Made by a program: the position numbers and the translations under genes
The notes under the pieces: model-generated
What the model was told of the DNA's origin: nothing
Seen by the model: only the letters and a program-made list of their open reading frames with translations
Databases searched by the model: none
Shown here: one piece after another, positions 17,817 through 25,983 of the stretch
Layout: the number at the start of each line of letters is the position of its first letter
Numbering within the stretch: the first letter of the stretch is position 1
From: an uncultured Allobaculum sp.
Lineage (GTDB): Bacteria; Bacillota_I; Bacilli_A; Erysipelotrichales; Erysipelotrichaceae
Assembly: GCA_910577085.1 (NCBI GenBank)
Contig: CAJTLE010000009.1
Coordinates: forward strand, 1 to 44,415
DNA: 44,415 nucleotides
Direction: 5' to 3'

Positions 17817-18237
17817 TACAATAAGACGATACCTGCCTGAATGTTGTGGTTGTCTGACTTGACTTTCAAACAGTTTGGATCTCTTATTTCTTCGAACAGA
17901 AAAAGAAGCCCGATTGAAAGCCAGAAACCAGAAATCAGAGAATCTCAAAGCAGCTTTTTCTGAATTGAATCCGGCAGGTTCAGACTGGAACAATATCGAG
18001 GCCAATGAAAAGGAAAAAAGATCTGGCAGATCCAGTCCACCCAATGAAAATCAACCTTTACAATAGATTTCAAAATACATTTCAAAAAACTACATAAACA
18101 CAAATACAGCCTTCATTTCAAAACAGCCTGTCTGGATGTCATGCTTATGACTCTGGCTAAAGACAAACCTCTCATCTGAATGGTCCAGTCGGTCCAGCTC
18201 TGTTTGAAGTGAAGCCCCCTGAAAGGATGTGACTGTT
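17817..18237. other. Intergenic region before the rapZ operon
   Basis: About 420 bases. A 63-codon plus-strand frame (17875-18066) is rich in charged residues but lacks a ribosome binding site and similarity; I do not call it. The operon promoter should be here, but I cannot place it confidently. Confidence 0.4.
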
Positions 18238-19113
18238 ATGGAAAAAGCAGAAAAAGCACTGGTTTTGATTACCGGTATGAGCGGGGCAGGGAAAACCTCC
18301 GCCATGAACGCTCTGGCCGATCTTGGCTACAACTGCATTGACAATTATCCAAAAGAACTCCTTCCGGCTTTAGAACAACTGATGGAAAGCGGCGATCCAC
18401 AATACGACCGTCTGGCATTGAGTGCAAGCAGCCAGGACTATGTGGATTTCATGAACTTTTTTGATACCCTTAAGTGGCCTTTACAGGTTGTTTTTGTCGA
18501 CGCAAGTGATGAAGAATTACTGCTTCGCTATCGCTTTACGCGCCGTATGCACCCGCTGCTTGTTCACAATGAAGCCTCCACGCTTGAAGAGGCCATTGAG
18601 CTGGAGCGGGATTCTTTCCGTTCTTTAGAAGAAAACATGAAGGATACCCTTCATCTCGATACGACGCGCCTCACGCCGCAGGCTCTGGTCAACGTTCTTA
18701 AACCGTATTTCAAAAGCCAGACCGAACCGGAATTTGCGATTACGTTCCAGTCGTTTGGCTTTAAGCATGGCCTGCCAATGGATGCCGATATCGTCATCGA
18801 TGTGCGCTGCCTGCCCAACCCCTTCTATGAAGCGGGTCTGAAAAAACTGACTGGCAACGATGAGCGTGTTTATAAGTACGTCATGGATCGAGAAGAGACA
18901 CGGGAATACGTCAAACGTTTAAGCTCGTATCTCGATTTTGTCTTTGAGAGCTATCGCTCCCAGAACAAAAACCACATGATCGTCGCCATTGGCTGCACTG
19001 GTGGGCAGCATCGCTCGGTTTCGGTCTGCAACTGGCTCTATGACCACTACAAAGACGAATACAAAACATTCAAATCCCACCGCGACCTGGATTTAAGGAA
19101 TGATGTTGCATGA
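18238..19113 (+). CDS. rapZ: RapZ/YvcJ nucleotide-binding protein
   Basis: The 291-residue RapZ-family protein has an N-terminal P-loop (GMSGAGKTS, residues 13-21) and a C-terminal domain containing IGCTGGQHRSV. In E. coli RapZ controls an sRNA that regulates glucosamine-6-phosphate synthase; in Bacillota YvcJ is a GTPase of less clear role. I chose ATG 18238, with AAAGGA ten bases upstream. The GTG nine bases earlier is too close to that site. It opens a six-gene operon and overlaps yvcK by ATGA. Confidence 0.95.
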   Translation: MEKAEKALVLITGMSGAGKTSAMNALADLGYNCIDNYPKELLPALEQLMESGDPQYDRLALSASSQDYVDFMNFFDTLKWPLQVVFVDASDEELLLRYRFTRRMHPLLVHNEASTLEEAIELERDSFRSLEENMKDTLHLDTTRLTPQALVNVLKPYFKSQTEPEFAITFQSFGFKHGLPMDADIVIDVRCLPNPFYEAGLKKLTGNDERVYKYVMDREETREYVKRLSSYLDFVFESYRSQNKNHMIVAIGCTGGQHRSVSVCNWLYDHYKDEYKTFKSHRDLDLRNDVA

Positions 19114-20087
19114 AAAACGTCGTTGTAATCGGCGGCGGAACCGGACTTTCCGCCATGATGAATGGATTCAAGCATCTGGAAAACGTCAACCTGACTGCCA
19201 TCATCACGGTCGCAGATGATGGCGGATCAACGGGACGAATCCGCGATATGTATAACGTTCCGGCGATGGGCGATATCCGTCATGTGCTTTGTGCCATGGC
19301 GGAAGATGATGATGATCCATTATTCTCCCAGCTGATGAACTACCGTTTTTCCGGATCGGAAGATATCGGCGGCCATCAGCTTGGCAACCTGATTTTTTTG
19401 GCCATGATGGACCTGACCGGCTCTTACATGGGCGCGGTCGAAGCCATTTCCAAAGTCCTGAAAGTCAAAGGCAACATTCTGCCTTCTACTTTGGATAATG
19501 CGATTTTGTATGCCCTGATGAATGATGGCACCCTGGTGCGTGGGGAGAAGAATATTCCAAACGCCAACAACTCCATTGCCAAAGTCTTCTATGAAGACGA
19601 CATCCGGGCTTATCCGAAAGCCATTGAAGCCATTAAGCAGGCCGATTTGATTATTTACGGGATTGGCTCGTTGTATACGTCCATTCTGCCCAATGTCATT
19701 GTCAAAGGCGTACGTGAAGCGATTGCGGATACGACCTGTCCAAAGGTTTATTTCTGCAATGCGATGACCCAGCCAGGAGAGACCGATGGCTTCTCTCTGG
19801 AAGATCATGTGCGCGCCATTGAAACCCATACCTACAAAAACCCAATTGAGATTGCGATCATCAACCGCAGTCCGATCGACGAAAAGACACTGGAACGCTA
19901 TGCCAAACAGGGCAGTGTTCCCGTTGTTCAGAAAGAAGTCGATCACGCCTACAAAGTGTTCCATCGCGATCTGACGATCGTCGATGAAACCGGCCGCATC
20001 CGCCATGATTCTCAGGCGATTGCGGATTGTCTGGTGGAAATTCTGGCGATGATGGAAAAGGAAGAAGTTCATGTCGTTTTCAAGTGA
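19110..20087 (+). CDS. yvcK: YvcK/GlmR-type gluconeogenesis factor
   Basis: The 325-residue protein belongs to the YvcK/CofD-like family. Diagnostic blocks are VIGGGTGLSAMMNGFK, VADDGGSTGRIRD, MGDIRHVLCAMAEDDDDP and GIGSLYTSILPN. In B. subtilis it binds UDP-GlcNAc and helps route carbon into cell-wall precursors. It overlaps rapZ by four bases and whiA by 17, the conserved order in Bacillota. Confidence 0.96.
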   Translation: MKNVVVIGGGTGLSAMMNGFKHLENVNLTAIITVADDGGSTGRIRDMYNVPAMGDIRHVLCAMAEDDDDPLFSQLMNYRFSGSEDIGGHQLGNLIFLAMMDLTGSYMGAVEAISKVLKVKGNILPSTLDNAILYALMNDGTLVRGEKNIPNANNSIAKVFYEDDIRAYPKAIEAIKQADLIIYGIGSLYTSILPNVIVKGVREAIADTTCPKVYFCNAMTQPGETDGFSLEDHVRAIETHTYKNPIEIAIINRSPIDEKTLERYAKQGSVPVVQKEVDHAYKVFHRDLTIVDETGRIRHDSQAIADCLVEILAMMEKEEVHVVFK

Positions 20088-21003
20088 TGTGAAACAGGAA
20101 ATCAGCAAGCTTGAGTTCTCAGGCGGGCAGGCTAAAGCGCTTTTATGCGCTTTATTTTTGTCCCGGGCTTCCCTCAACTGGAACCGGGGTGAAACCTGGC
20201 TGTCCTTCCAGACGCAGAACGCTTCGATTGCCAAGCTGGTCTTCCGTCTTTTGAAAAGTGAATACCACGTCGATGTGCAGATTGCCTCGATCAGGCGGAT
20301 GAATCTGAAAAAAAATAACATCTACCGTCTGACCGTTTACTCCCAGGCCAGCGAGATTCTCGAAAGCCTGGGCATTCTGCGCACTGGCGGTTTGTATAAC
20401 GTGCCGCCCTATTCGCTGATTCGTTCCGAACGCAACGCCAGAGCGTTCATTCAGGGACTGTTTTTAGCAGCGGGTTCCATCAACTCTCCCAAAACAACCA
20501 ACTACCACATGGAACTGACCCTGCCTTCGCAGGATTTAGCCGTGATGGCGGTAAAAATCCTTGACCGGTTTCATATTCCGGCCAAAATCACGCTGCGCAA
20601 GCAATCGTATGTCGTCTACACCAAAGTCGGAGACAAGATTGCTGATTTTCTGCGTCTGCTTGGCGCCAGCCAGTCTTTGTTTACCTTTGAAGACCAGCGC
20701 ATTCAGCGTGATTTCTACAACCAGCTCACCCGCCTGGACAACTGCGAGGTGGCCAATGAGATGAAAACCCAGAAAGCGGCCAAAGAGCAGCTCGAATGGA
20801 TTGAGATCATTGAAAGTTCGGGATGCAAAGTCCCGGAAAAAATCGTCCACGTCATGGAAGCGCGCAAGCAGAATCCTGAAGCTTCCAATGTGGAACTTTG
20901 CGATGCCATCTATGTGATGTATGGCGAAAGCATAACCAAATCGGGCATGAAACACCGCATGGCCAAGATGAAAGAACTTGCTCTTTCGGGGGCCCAGACA
21001 TGA
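20071..21003 (+). CDS. whiA: WhiA DNA-binding protein
   Basis: The 310-residue WhiA homolog has a LAGLIDADG-like N-terminal fold (RSERNARAFIQGLFLAAGSINSP) and a C-terminal helix-turn-helix (LCDAIYVMYGESITKSGMKHRM). In Bacillota it influences cell division and chromosome segregation. The start lies inside the end of yvcK, with GGAAG upstream. It overlaps the next gene by ATGA. Confidence 0.95.
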   Translation: MSFSSDVKQEISKLEFSGGQAKALLCALFLSRASLNWNRGETWLSFQTQNASIAKLVFRLLKSEYHVDVQIASIRRMNLKKNNIYRLTVYSQASEILESLGILRTGGLYNVPPYSLIRSERNARAFIQGLFLAAGSINSPKTTNYHMELTLPSQDLAVMAVKILDRFHIPAKITLRKQSYVVYTKVGDKIADFLRLLGASQSLFTFEDQRIQRDFYNQLTRLDNCEVANEMKTQKAAKEQLEWIEIIESSGCKVPEKIVHVMEARKQNPEASNVELCDAIYVMYGESITKSGMKHRMAKMKELALSGAQT

Positions 21004-22286
21004 CTAGAGCCAGAAATGAGCAGGATCTTCTCGACTCTGTTTTAGAATCCATGGATCAAAAGAGCTCAACAGAAACCTCCTCTACCAGACCCCTTTCCCG
21101 CACAGCCAGAAGACAGAATCTGGAGCCTGCAGAGATTTCGTCTGATCGTCAATTTGACTCCGGTAAACCATCAGGCAAAGAAGCGGATGAGGTTCAACGG
21201 TCTGTGATTGAACTGGCTGCAGTTGAACAGACGGCAGCGGAACACTCCACAGTTGAACAGACTACAGTTGAACAGACGGCGATGAAACAGACTGCTGTCC
21301 TGGAGCAGACGAGAGTCAAACAAACAACAGTCGAGCCGACAACAGTAGAACCTGCACCAAAAGAAGATACCATTCCTCACGAGCCGATCTTTTCGTTAAA
21401 CCTCGAACGCCTTTCGGTGGATGATCGATTTGGACGTGAAGAGCTGTATGAAGAGGATGAAGAGGAAAACGATTCGTTTAAAATCGGTGGTGCCTTTGAA
21501 AACGATGTCCCCTTTGAGCTCGAAACGTTTTTCCAGAAAACAGAACAGGATTCTGACAAAGCCATCGATACCCCTCATGGGCGCCGCTGGTATGTCGACC
21601 TGGATCCGGAAGAAAAGAAAACTCTTGAAGTGACCAGCTTTGGACAGGATGATGTCCCTTCTTTATGGCAGGGAATTATCGAAATGTTTCGTGAGTCTTC
21701 GCTTCGAAAAAAATTCGAGAAATCCAGAGCCTTTCGGCTTTCCACACTTGGTGTCGGGCTGCTGGTCTTTGTCGGGGCACTCAATGTCGGACTTTCCGGC
21801 TGTGCTCAGCCGGTTAAGCTGACCAATCAGACGTTTGTGATGGAGCTTGGAACCGATGTGTATGCCAATCCATCGCTTTACATTGATAATGCCGCCCAGG
21901 TGGATCTGGGCAACCTTTCGATTGAACCAAGATCGCCGGGCATTACGATTACCGACAACCGGTTCATTACGGTTTCTCTGGATTATCTGGGTGTTGGTTC
22001 GTATGATTTCGTCTTAAAAGATGGTGATGCCGAAACCCCATTTGTTATCAAAGTCAAAGACACCAAAGCCCCGACCCTCAAAAATTCTGTGGATGCCATT
22101 GAAATCAGCTGGGGACAGAAAGTGAACTGGGACGACGTCTTTGGTGCGACGGACTTATCCGGGGTTTATTATGAGCCATCCCTGGATTTTGAAACCACAA
22201 CCGGTGAGCATACGGTGGATGTTAAAATCCGCGACCGCTTTGGCAATGCGATTACCAAAACGGTTAAGGTGACGGTGAACGGATGA
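21000..22286 (+). CDS. Single-pass membrane protein with extracellular Ig-like domains; function unknown
   Basis: The 428-residue protein begins at the ATG overlapping the whiA stop (ATGA). Residues 1 to about 230 are hydrophilic and acidic and include a nine-unit pentapeptide repeat. One membrane helix (LSTLGVGLLVFVGALNVGLSG) follows. About 170 extracellular residues form two beta-rich modules, the second resembling DUF5011/HYR-type Ig-like domains (DTKAPTLKN ... FGATDLSG ... GEHTVDVKIRDRFGNAITKTVKVTV). No enzyme motif is visible. Its place between whiA and the NusG_II gene suggests an envelope or division role (inference). Confidence 0.85.
   Translation: MTRARNEQDLLDSVLESMDQKSSTETSSTRPLSRTARRQNLEPAEISSDRQFDSGKPSGKEADEVQRSVIELAAVEQTAAEHSTVEQTTVEQTAMKQTAVLEQTRVKQTTVEPTTVEPAPKEDTIPHEPIFSLNLERLSVDDRFGREELYEEDEEENDSFKIGGAFENDVPFELETFFQKTEQDSDKAIDTPHGRRWYVDLDPEEKKTLEVTSFGQDDVPSLWQGIIEMFRESSLRKKFEKSRAFRLSTLGVGLLVFVGALNVGLSGCAQPVKLTNQTFVMELGTDVYANPSLYIDNAAQVDLGNLSIEPRSPGITITDNRFITVSLDYLGVGSYDFVLKDGDAETPFVIKVKDTKAPTLKNSVDAIEISWGQKVNWDDVFGATDLSGVYYEPSLDFETTTGEHTVDVKIRDRFGNAITKTVKVTVNG
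21222..21356 (+). repeat. Nine 15-base repeats encoding a VEQTx pentapeptide
   Basis: Nine in-frame 15-base units encode VEQTA, AEHST, VEQTT, VEQTA, MKQTA, VLEQT, RVKQT, TVEPT and TVEPA. The first units are nearly identical and the later ones degenerate. It lies in the cytoplasmic part of the membrane protein and could vary in copy number between strains. Confidence 0.85.
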
Positions 22287-22645
22287 AAAAAGCAGATAAA
22301 ATTCTGATCAGCTTCTTGCTGGTCCTCTCCCTGGCCTTGTTGATTCCGCTGTTCTGGATGCAGGATACCGGCAGCTTTGCGGTGGTGAAGGTGCGCAATG
22401 AAGAAAAGCTGCGGCTGGACTTAAGTCAGGATGGCGAATATGAAGTGCAGGGGACACTCGGCCCGGTTCATATTGTGGTTTCTGGCGGCAAGGTCGAAGT
22501 CACACAGGAAAATTCGCCGTTACATTATTGTTCCAAACAGGCACCGACCGATAATGGGGTGGTCCCAATTGTCTGTCTGCCTAACGAAACCGTGATTACG
22601 ATCGAAAACGGTGGCGAAAACAGTGAGGATACGATGATTCAATGA
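22283..22645 (+). CDS. NusG domain II-containing membrane-anchored protein
   Basis: The 120-residue protein has one N-terminal membrane helix (ILISFLLVLSLALLIPLFW) and an extracellular NusG_II-type domain with EYEVQGTLGPVHIVVSGGKVEV and the later HYCSKQ ... IVCLPNETVITI. Two cysteines (SPLHYC and VPIVC) are typical and could form a disulfide. Such proteins often sit beside Gx transporter genes, as here, and the pair resembles EetA/EetB of flavin-based extracellular electron transfer loci (family knowledge, moderate certainty). It overlaps both neighbours by four bases. Confidence 0.88.
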   Translation: MKKADKILISFLLVLSLALLIPLFWMQDTGSFAVVKVRNEEKLRLDLSQDGEYEVQGTLGPVHIVVSGGKVEVTQENSPLHYCSKQAPTDNGVVPIVCLPNETVITIENGGENSEDTMIQ

Positions 22646-23184
22646 AAAAGCAGAACTTTAAGACCATTACAACCCTGGCGATGTTAACGGCCGTCGGGAT
22701 TGTCTTACAGATTGTCGAATCCTTTTTCCCGCTGGTCATGGTCATTCCTGGCTATAAAATCGGTCTGGCCAATATCGCCGGATTGTTTGCGTTATATGCC
22801 TATGGAAACAAGGACATGGTGATCGTGACGGCGCTGCGGGTGTTTATTGCCGCCCTTGCCACCGGAACGCTATTTTCCGTTTCCTTTCTGTTGTCGGTAA
22901 CTGGCTGCACGCTCTCTTGTCTGGCCATGATCCTGGCTAAACGCTCCAATATTTTTTCGATTTATGGGGTGAGTGTCTGTGGAGCCGTGTTCCACACCTT
23001 CGGTCAGACACTGGCCATTTCCTTGATTTATCAGCAGTTTTTTATGGGCAGCCTTCTGCCCGTGCTCACGGCGCTGTCCGTGGTTTCGGGACTTGGCATT
23101 GCCTGGATTACAGCCACTCTTTTAAAGCGGCTGCGTCCGCGTGAGTGGAAAGTCTACTTGCATCAAGTCGGGCTGGAGAAATAA
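22642..23184 (+). CDS. Gx transporter family / heptaprenyl diphosphate synthase component I-like membrane protein
   Basis: The 180-residue protein has five or six membrane segments and ECF S-component-like character. Typical blocks are MLTAVGIVLQIVESFFP, PGYKIGLANIAGLFAL and ALRVFIAALATGTLFS. The name derives from an old Hpre_diP_synt_I annotation; a transport role is more likely. It ends the six-gene operon and overlaps the NusG_II gene by ATGA. I see no ApbE flavin transferase or Ndh2 gene nearby, so an electron-transfer role is only suggested. No strong terminator follows the stop. Confidence 0.88.
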   Translation: MKKQNFKTITTLAMLTAVGIVLQIVESFFPLVMVIPGYKIGLANIAGLFALYAYGNKDMVIVTALRVFIAALATGTLFSVSFLLSVTGCTLSCLAMILAKRSNIFSIYGVSVCGAVFHTFGQTLAISLIYQQFFMGSLLPVLTALSVVSGLGIAWITATLLKRLRPREWKVYLHQVGLEK

Positions 23185-23463
23185 ATCCGCCCGCTTTTTA
23201 TGATTAAAGCCGGATATTCAAGTGGTGAAGGAATATGGCGAAAAAAGAGAAGCCTATTTCCCTGAGTGGTTGTATCCTGAAACCAGGGAATGAAGAACTG
23301 ATCAGGCCTACAAAGATTCAAATGGTCTTCTATGACGCTTTGTCCGGCCTTTGTTTGAAAGACGTAAGGATAAAGTCTTCTCTGACAGTCATCAATGCCA
23401 TCGGAATTTGTTATACTGAAGTATCTGCGTCAACACCTGGTTGAAAAGAAAAGGAGGAAGAGC

Positions 23464-24612
23464 ATGGAAAAAGATGTCGAGTACATTGCGCTCGTCCAGA
23501 TTGAGCGCTCCATGAAAAACGAGATTTCTACGTTTTCCATGTCCAACTCCCGATTGCTTGAATACCTGAATACCCTGAAAGGCTCACCGCTTTCCCCCAA
23601 TGCCGTTTTGAAGGCGATGACCATGCTGGAAAAGATGGATCGCAGTCAACGAAATCCAAAATCGGCCAGAGCAATTCGGCACTGGCAGAATGCGATTCTC
23701 GAAGCCTGGGGCAGACCGTTTAAAGGAATGCTTTATGAATCGATTGCCTTCAATCAGCCGATCTATCCTCAGTTTGAACCGGATGAAAAACTGCTTGCCA
23801 GATTTCGCCGCTACCCCAATAAGCTTGCCTGGATGGCAGTCATTGGCGGGGCTGTGTTTTTAGGCCTTCTGGCCAGTCTGCTTGTTCTGGTGTTTCACTG
23901 GAACTTCTGGCTTTGTTTCTGGAGTGGTCTGCTTATTTATGGCCTGTATGTGGCGTATTACTTTCTCTGGTTTGAAAGACGGCTGGAGATCAGACGCCTG
24001 AAGATGATGACCAGAAAAATGAGTGAGCCAAGCCGTCAGTTTGTCCGCTCGCTGCCGGTTCGAAACCTGCCGCTCTTTCCAGATCTTTATGATCTCAAAG
24101 AAATGTATGCGGCCTGGAAAGAGGGCAAAGATCGAGCCAGACTGGCCCGTGAAAAAGCAAGACAGATGAAAGAGGCAAGAAACCTCAGCCTGAATCAGGC
24201 AAGAGCGCTCGAAAAGCAGCAGCTCCAGCAGGAAACCAGACGCACATCAAAACCCAGCAAAAAAGCTTCCAGACCAAACAGAACCATGGTTGGCCGCAAG
24301 CCAGGCCATAAAGTCAGTCCAGTCGCGGCCACACGGGCAGTCCGCTATGCCAACGCTTCTGCAGCCACACAGGCTAGTCAGAATGCTTCGGATGCCTTTG
24401 CCCCTGATACTCTCAATCTTGACCAGACCGGATCGCTTTCGGCTGCTGAACGCCAGCAGATTTTAGAGCGGGTCGAAGCCAATGCGATGCGAAATGAGCA
24501 GCGAAAACAGAAATCGCGCTTTGATATTTCGGTCGATGATCTGCCGGTAATCGACGTGGATCTGTCCATGTTTGATATCTCGCTGCCCAAGCCTTCCAAA
24601 TCGCAGATGTAA
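23464..24612 (+). CDS. Two-helix membrane protein with basic C-terminal tail; function unknown
   Basis: I do not recognise a family. The 382-residue protein has a helical N-terminal part (1-115), two membrane helices (WMAVIGGAVFLGLLASLLVLV and FWLCFWSGLLIYGLYVAYYFLWF, about 122-170), and a charged coiled region rich in Arg, Lys, Glu and Gln (about 210-260). A basic low-complexity linker follows, and the end is DDLPVIDVDLSMFDISLP. The start is clear: AAGGAGGAAG five to eight bases before the ATG. Both termini are probably cytoplasmic. Confidence 0.82.
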   Translation: MEKDVEYIALVQIERSMKNEISTFSMSNSRLLEYLNTLKGSPLSPNAVLKAMTMLEKMDRSQRNPKSARAIRHWQNAILEAWGRPFKGMLYESIAFNQPIYPQFEPDEKLLARFRRYPNKLAWMAVIGGAVFLGLLASLLVLVFHWNFWLCFWSGLLIYGLYVAYYFLWFERRLEIRRLKMMTRKMSEPSRQFVRSLPVRNLPLFPDLYDLKEMYAAWKEGKDRARLAREKARQMKEARNLSLNQARALEKQQLQQETRRTSKPSKKASRPNRTMVGRKPGHKVSPVAATRAVRYANASAATQASQNASDAFAPDTLNLDQTGSLSAAERQQILERVEANAMRNEQRKQKSRFDISVDDLPVIDVDLSMFDISLPKPSKSQM

Positions 24613-24655
24613 TTTGTGGTGATAAAATTTGTGGTGATAAAATTTGCGGCGATGG
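24611..24655. repeat. Three 15-base tandem repeats
   Basis: AATTTGTGGTGATAA occurs twice in perfect tandem (24611-24625, 24626-24640) and a third, diverged copy follows (24641-24655). The first overlaps the stop codon of the preceding gene. Confidence 0.85.
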
Positions 24656-24719
24656 AATTCTAATTGTGAAAAACTCATGCAGATCTTTAAAGGTCTGTCT
24701 GTCAAAATCCAGAAAATCA

Positions 24720-24746
24720 GGCCGGGAGTAATCCCGGTCTTTTCTT
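24720..24746 (+). terminator. Terminator after the two-helix membrane protein gene
   Basis: CCGGGA (24722-24727) pairs with TCCCGG (24732-24737) around a four-base loop, followed by TCTTTTCTT. Confidence 0.75.
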
Positions 24747-24819
24747 ATGGCCAGCAGCCGTGGCAAGAGGAGGAAATGGAGTTTGTAAATATTGCTCAAA
24801 AATGTCATTGGAAAGATTT

Positions 24820-24898
24820 GTGAAGTAAACTTCATGCTCAAACAGGGAAGTGGAGCAAGGGGCGTGCGTACGGCAGGCGTGAAACGCCTTTCATGCTT
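24820..24898. promoter_or_regulatory. Two related palindromes upstream of rex, possible operators
   Basis: GTGAAGTAAACTTCATGCT (24820-24838) and GTGAAACGCCTTTCATGCT (24879-24897) share the pattern GTGAA-n6-TTCATGCT, 59 bases apart. The first resembles a Rex operator half (TTGTGAA at 24818). The second overlaps a hairpin AGGCGT/ACGCCT. Two similar palindromes before a redox-regulator gene suggest operators, but the protein is unknown. Confidence 0.4.
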
Positions 24899-24955
24899 GA
24901 AAAAAGTTCAAATATCGTTGCCAGAATGCGCAACTTTCTAACAGGAGTTTTGTTA

Positions 24956-24988
24956 ATGTTGATCGCAAATTCACAAATTGCGTTTTAG
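24956..24988 (+). CDS. Possible 10-residue leader peptide upstream of rex
   Basis: An AGGAG (24943-24947) eight bases before an ATG opens a 10-codon frame (MLIANSQIAF) that stops at 24988, eight bases before the first possible rex start. Rex has no good ribosome binding site of its own, so translational coupling is conceivable. Against this, a promoter appears to overlap the frame. Confidence 0.3.
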   Translation: MLIANSQIAF

Positions 24989-24998
24989 ATGGTATTAT
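24970..24998 (+). promoter_or_regulatory. Probable rex promoter overlapping a Rex-operator half-site
   Basis: TTCACA (24970-24975), a 17-base spacer and TATTAT (24993-24998) form a good promoter. TTCACAA is also half of the Rex operator TTGTGAA-n4-TTCACAA; the other half is not well conserved here. Autoregulation is plausible. The start would be near 25005, leaving only a few bases before the ATG at 25009. Confidence 0.5.
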
Positions 24999-25008
24999 GT
25001 GTGCGGTG

Positions 25009-25656
25009 ATGAAGATGAAAAATGCAAACTCTGTTCCAAAGGCAACGCTCCAGAGATATCCAGTTTACCTCAAGGCGTTACGCAAACTGCAGAAAAACGG
25101 GGTCTCGAAGATCATGTCCCGGGAACTGAGCAATTTCGTAGATATCGAACCAACGACCATTCGCCGGGATTTTTCCTTCCTTGGCAGCCTTGGCAAGCAG
25201 GGCTATGGATATGATGTAGACAAGCTGATCGACATCTTCAATTCTGAGCTTGGAGTCGATTTCGACGAAAAAATTATTCTGGTCGGCGCCGGTAACCTTG
25301 GGCGGGCCTTATTAAACTACAATAAATGGGATTATGTGGTCGGTGAGATCACCTGTGCCTTTGACACAGATCCTGCCAAAGTCGGCAACATGTTTGGAAT
25401 TAATGTCTATCTGCTCGATGAACTGGAGCAGCGCATTCCAAAAGGATGCCGCATTGCGATTCTGACCATCTCTGAAGATGTACAGAATACAGTAGACCGT
25501 TTGATTGAAAACGGAATTACCGGGATTGTCGATTTTACCCACCAGCATTTTCAGGTTCCGCATGGAGTTGCTGTCAAAGCTGTCGATGTGGTATCTTCTA
25601 TCCAGGAACTCGTATTTACAACAAACTCGATGGATTCAACGGCATCGAAGCAGTGA
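25009..25656 (+). CDS. rex: Redox-sensing transcriptional repressor Rex
   Basis: Rex senses the NADH/NAD+ ratio and represses fermentation and respiration genes at high NAD+. The N-terminal winged helix is clear (SVPKATLQRYPVYLKALRKL, then ELSNFVDIEPTTIRRDFSFLG). A Rossmann domain (ILVGAGNLGRALLNY) and the C-terminal domain-swap helix (VVSSIQELVFTT) follow. The frame also has an ATG at 24997, but that lies inside the predicted -10 box and homologs start near MKxxNS. I therefore favour ATG 25009 (215 residues) with 25015 possible. No clear ribosome binding site is seen. A T-box leader follows. Confidence 0.93.
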   Translation: MKMKNANSVPKATLQRYPVYLKALRKLQKNGVSKIMSRELSNFVDIEPTTIRRDFSFLGSLGKQGYGYDVDKLIDIFNSELGVDFDEKIILVGAGNLGRALLNYNKWDYVVGEITCAFDTDPAKVGNMFGINVYLLDELEQRIPKGCRIAILTISEDVQNTVDRLIENGITGIVDFTHQHFQVPHGVAVKAVDVVSSIQELVFTTNSMDSTASKQ

Positions 25657-25660
25657 AATT

Positions 25661-25880
25661 CCTGCAACTCTGGCCTAGAGAGACGGGGCAATGGTGAAAC
25701 CCGGAGCAGAACCAGGAATTTGAACACCTGCCCAGCCGGACTGGAGAAGTTCTAAAGAATGGTAGACAGTCCCGTTGGCCGCGTTAAGGCTCAATCAAGT
25801 GCCCGAAAAGGGAACGCAGGATGGTACCGCGGTAACAATCGCTCCTCACGACTTTCAAGTCATTGAGGAGCGTTTTTTTG
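25661..25880 (+). promoter_or_regulatory. T-box leader of asnS (Asn specifier)
   Basis: The conserved T-box core AGGATGGTACCGCGG (25818-25832) matches the tRNA acceptor-binding bulge and is followed directly by a terminator. The upstream 150 bases hold the stem I elements, including AGAGAG near 25679. A specifier-loop candidate reads GAACACC, with AAC (25723-25725) followed by A, which is an asparagine codon and fits the downstream asnS. Uncharged tRNA-Asn should stabilise the antiterminator and switch asnS on. Confidence 0.93.
25840..25880 (+). terminator. T-box-controlled terminator
   Basis: CGCTCCTCA (25840-25848) pairs with TGAGGAGCG (25864-25872); GACTT/AAGTC extends the stem inside; a seven-T run follows. 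Confidence 0.93.
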
Positions 25881-25983
25881 TTTCTGACTTTTATGCAGTC
25901 ATTCTCTGATCGAGTTCATCCATGAAATTACAGTCACGAAGTTCAGCAAAAAAACTTTTATCAATACAGAAAGGAATTTGAAT

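Noticed and set aside
19320..20321. 333-codon minus-strand frame across yvcK/whiA
   Set aside because: Long, but it covers two conserved genes on the other strand and has no recognisable similarity.
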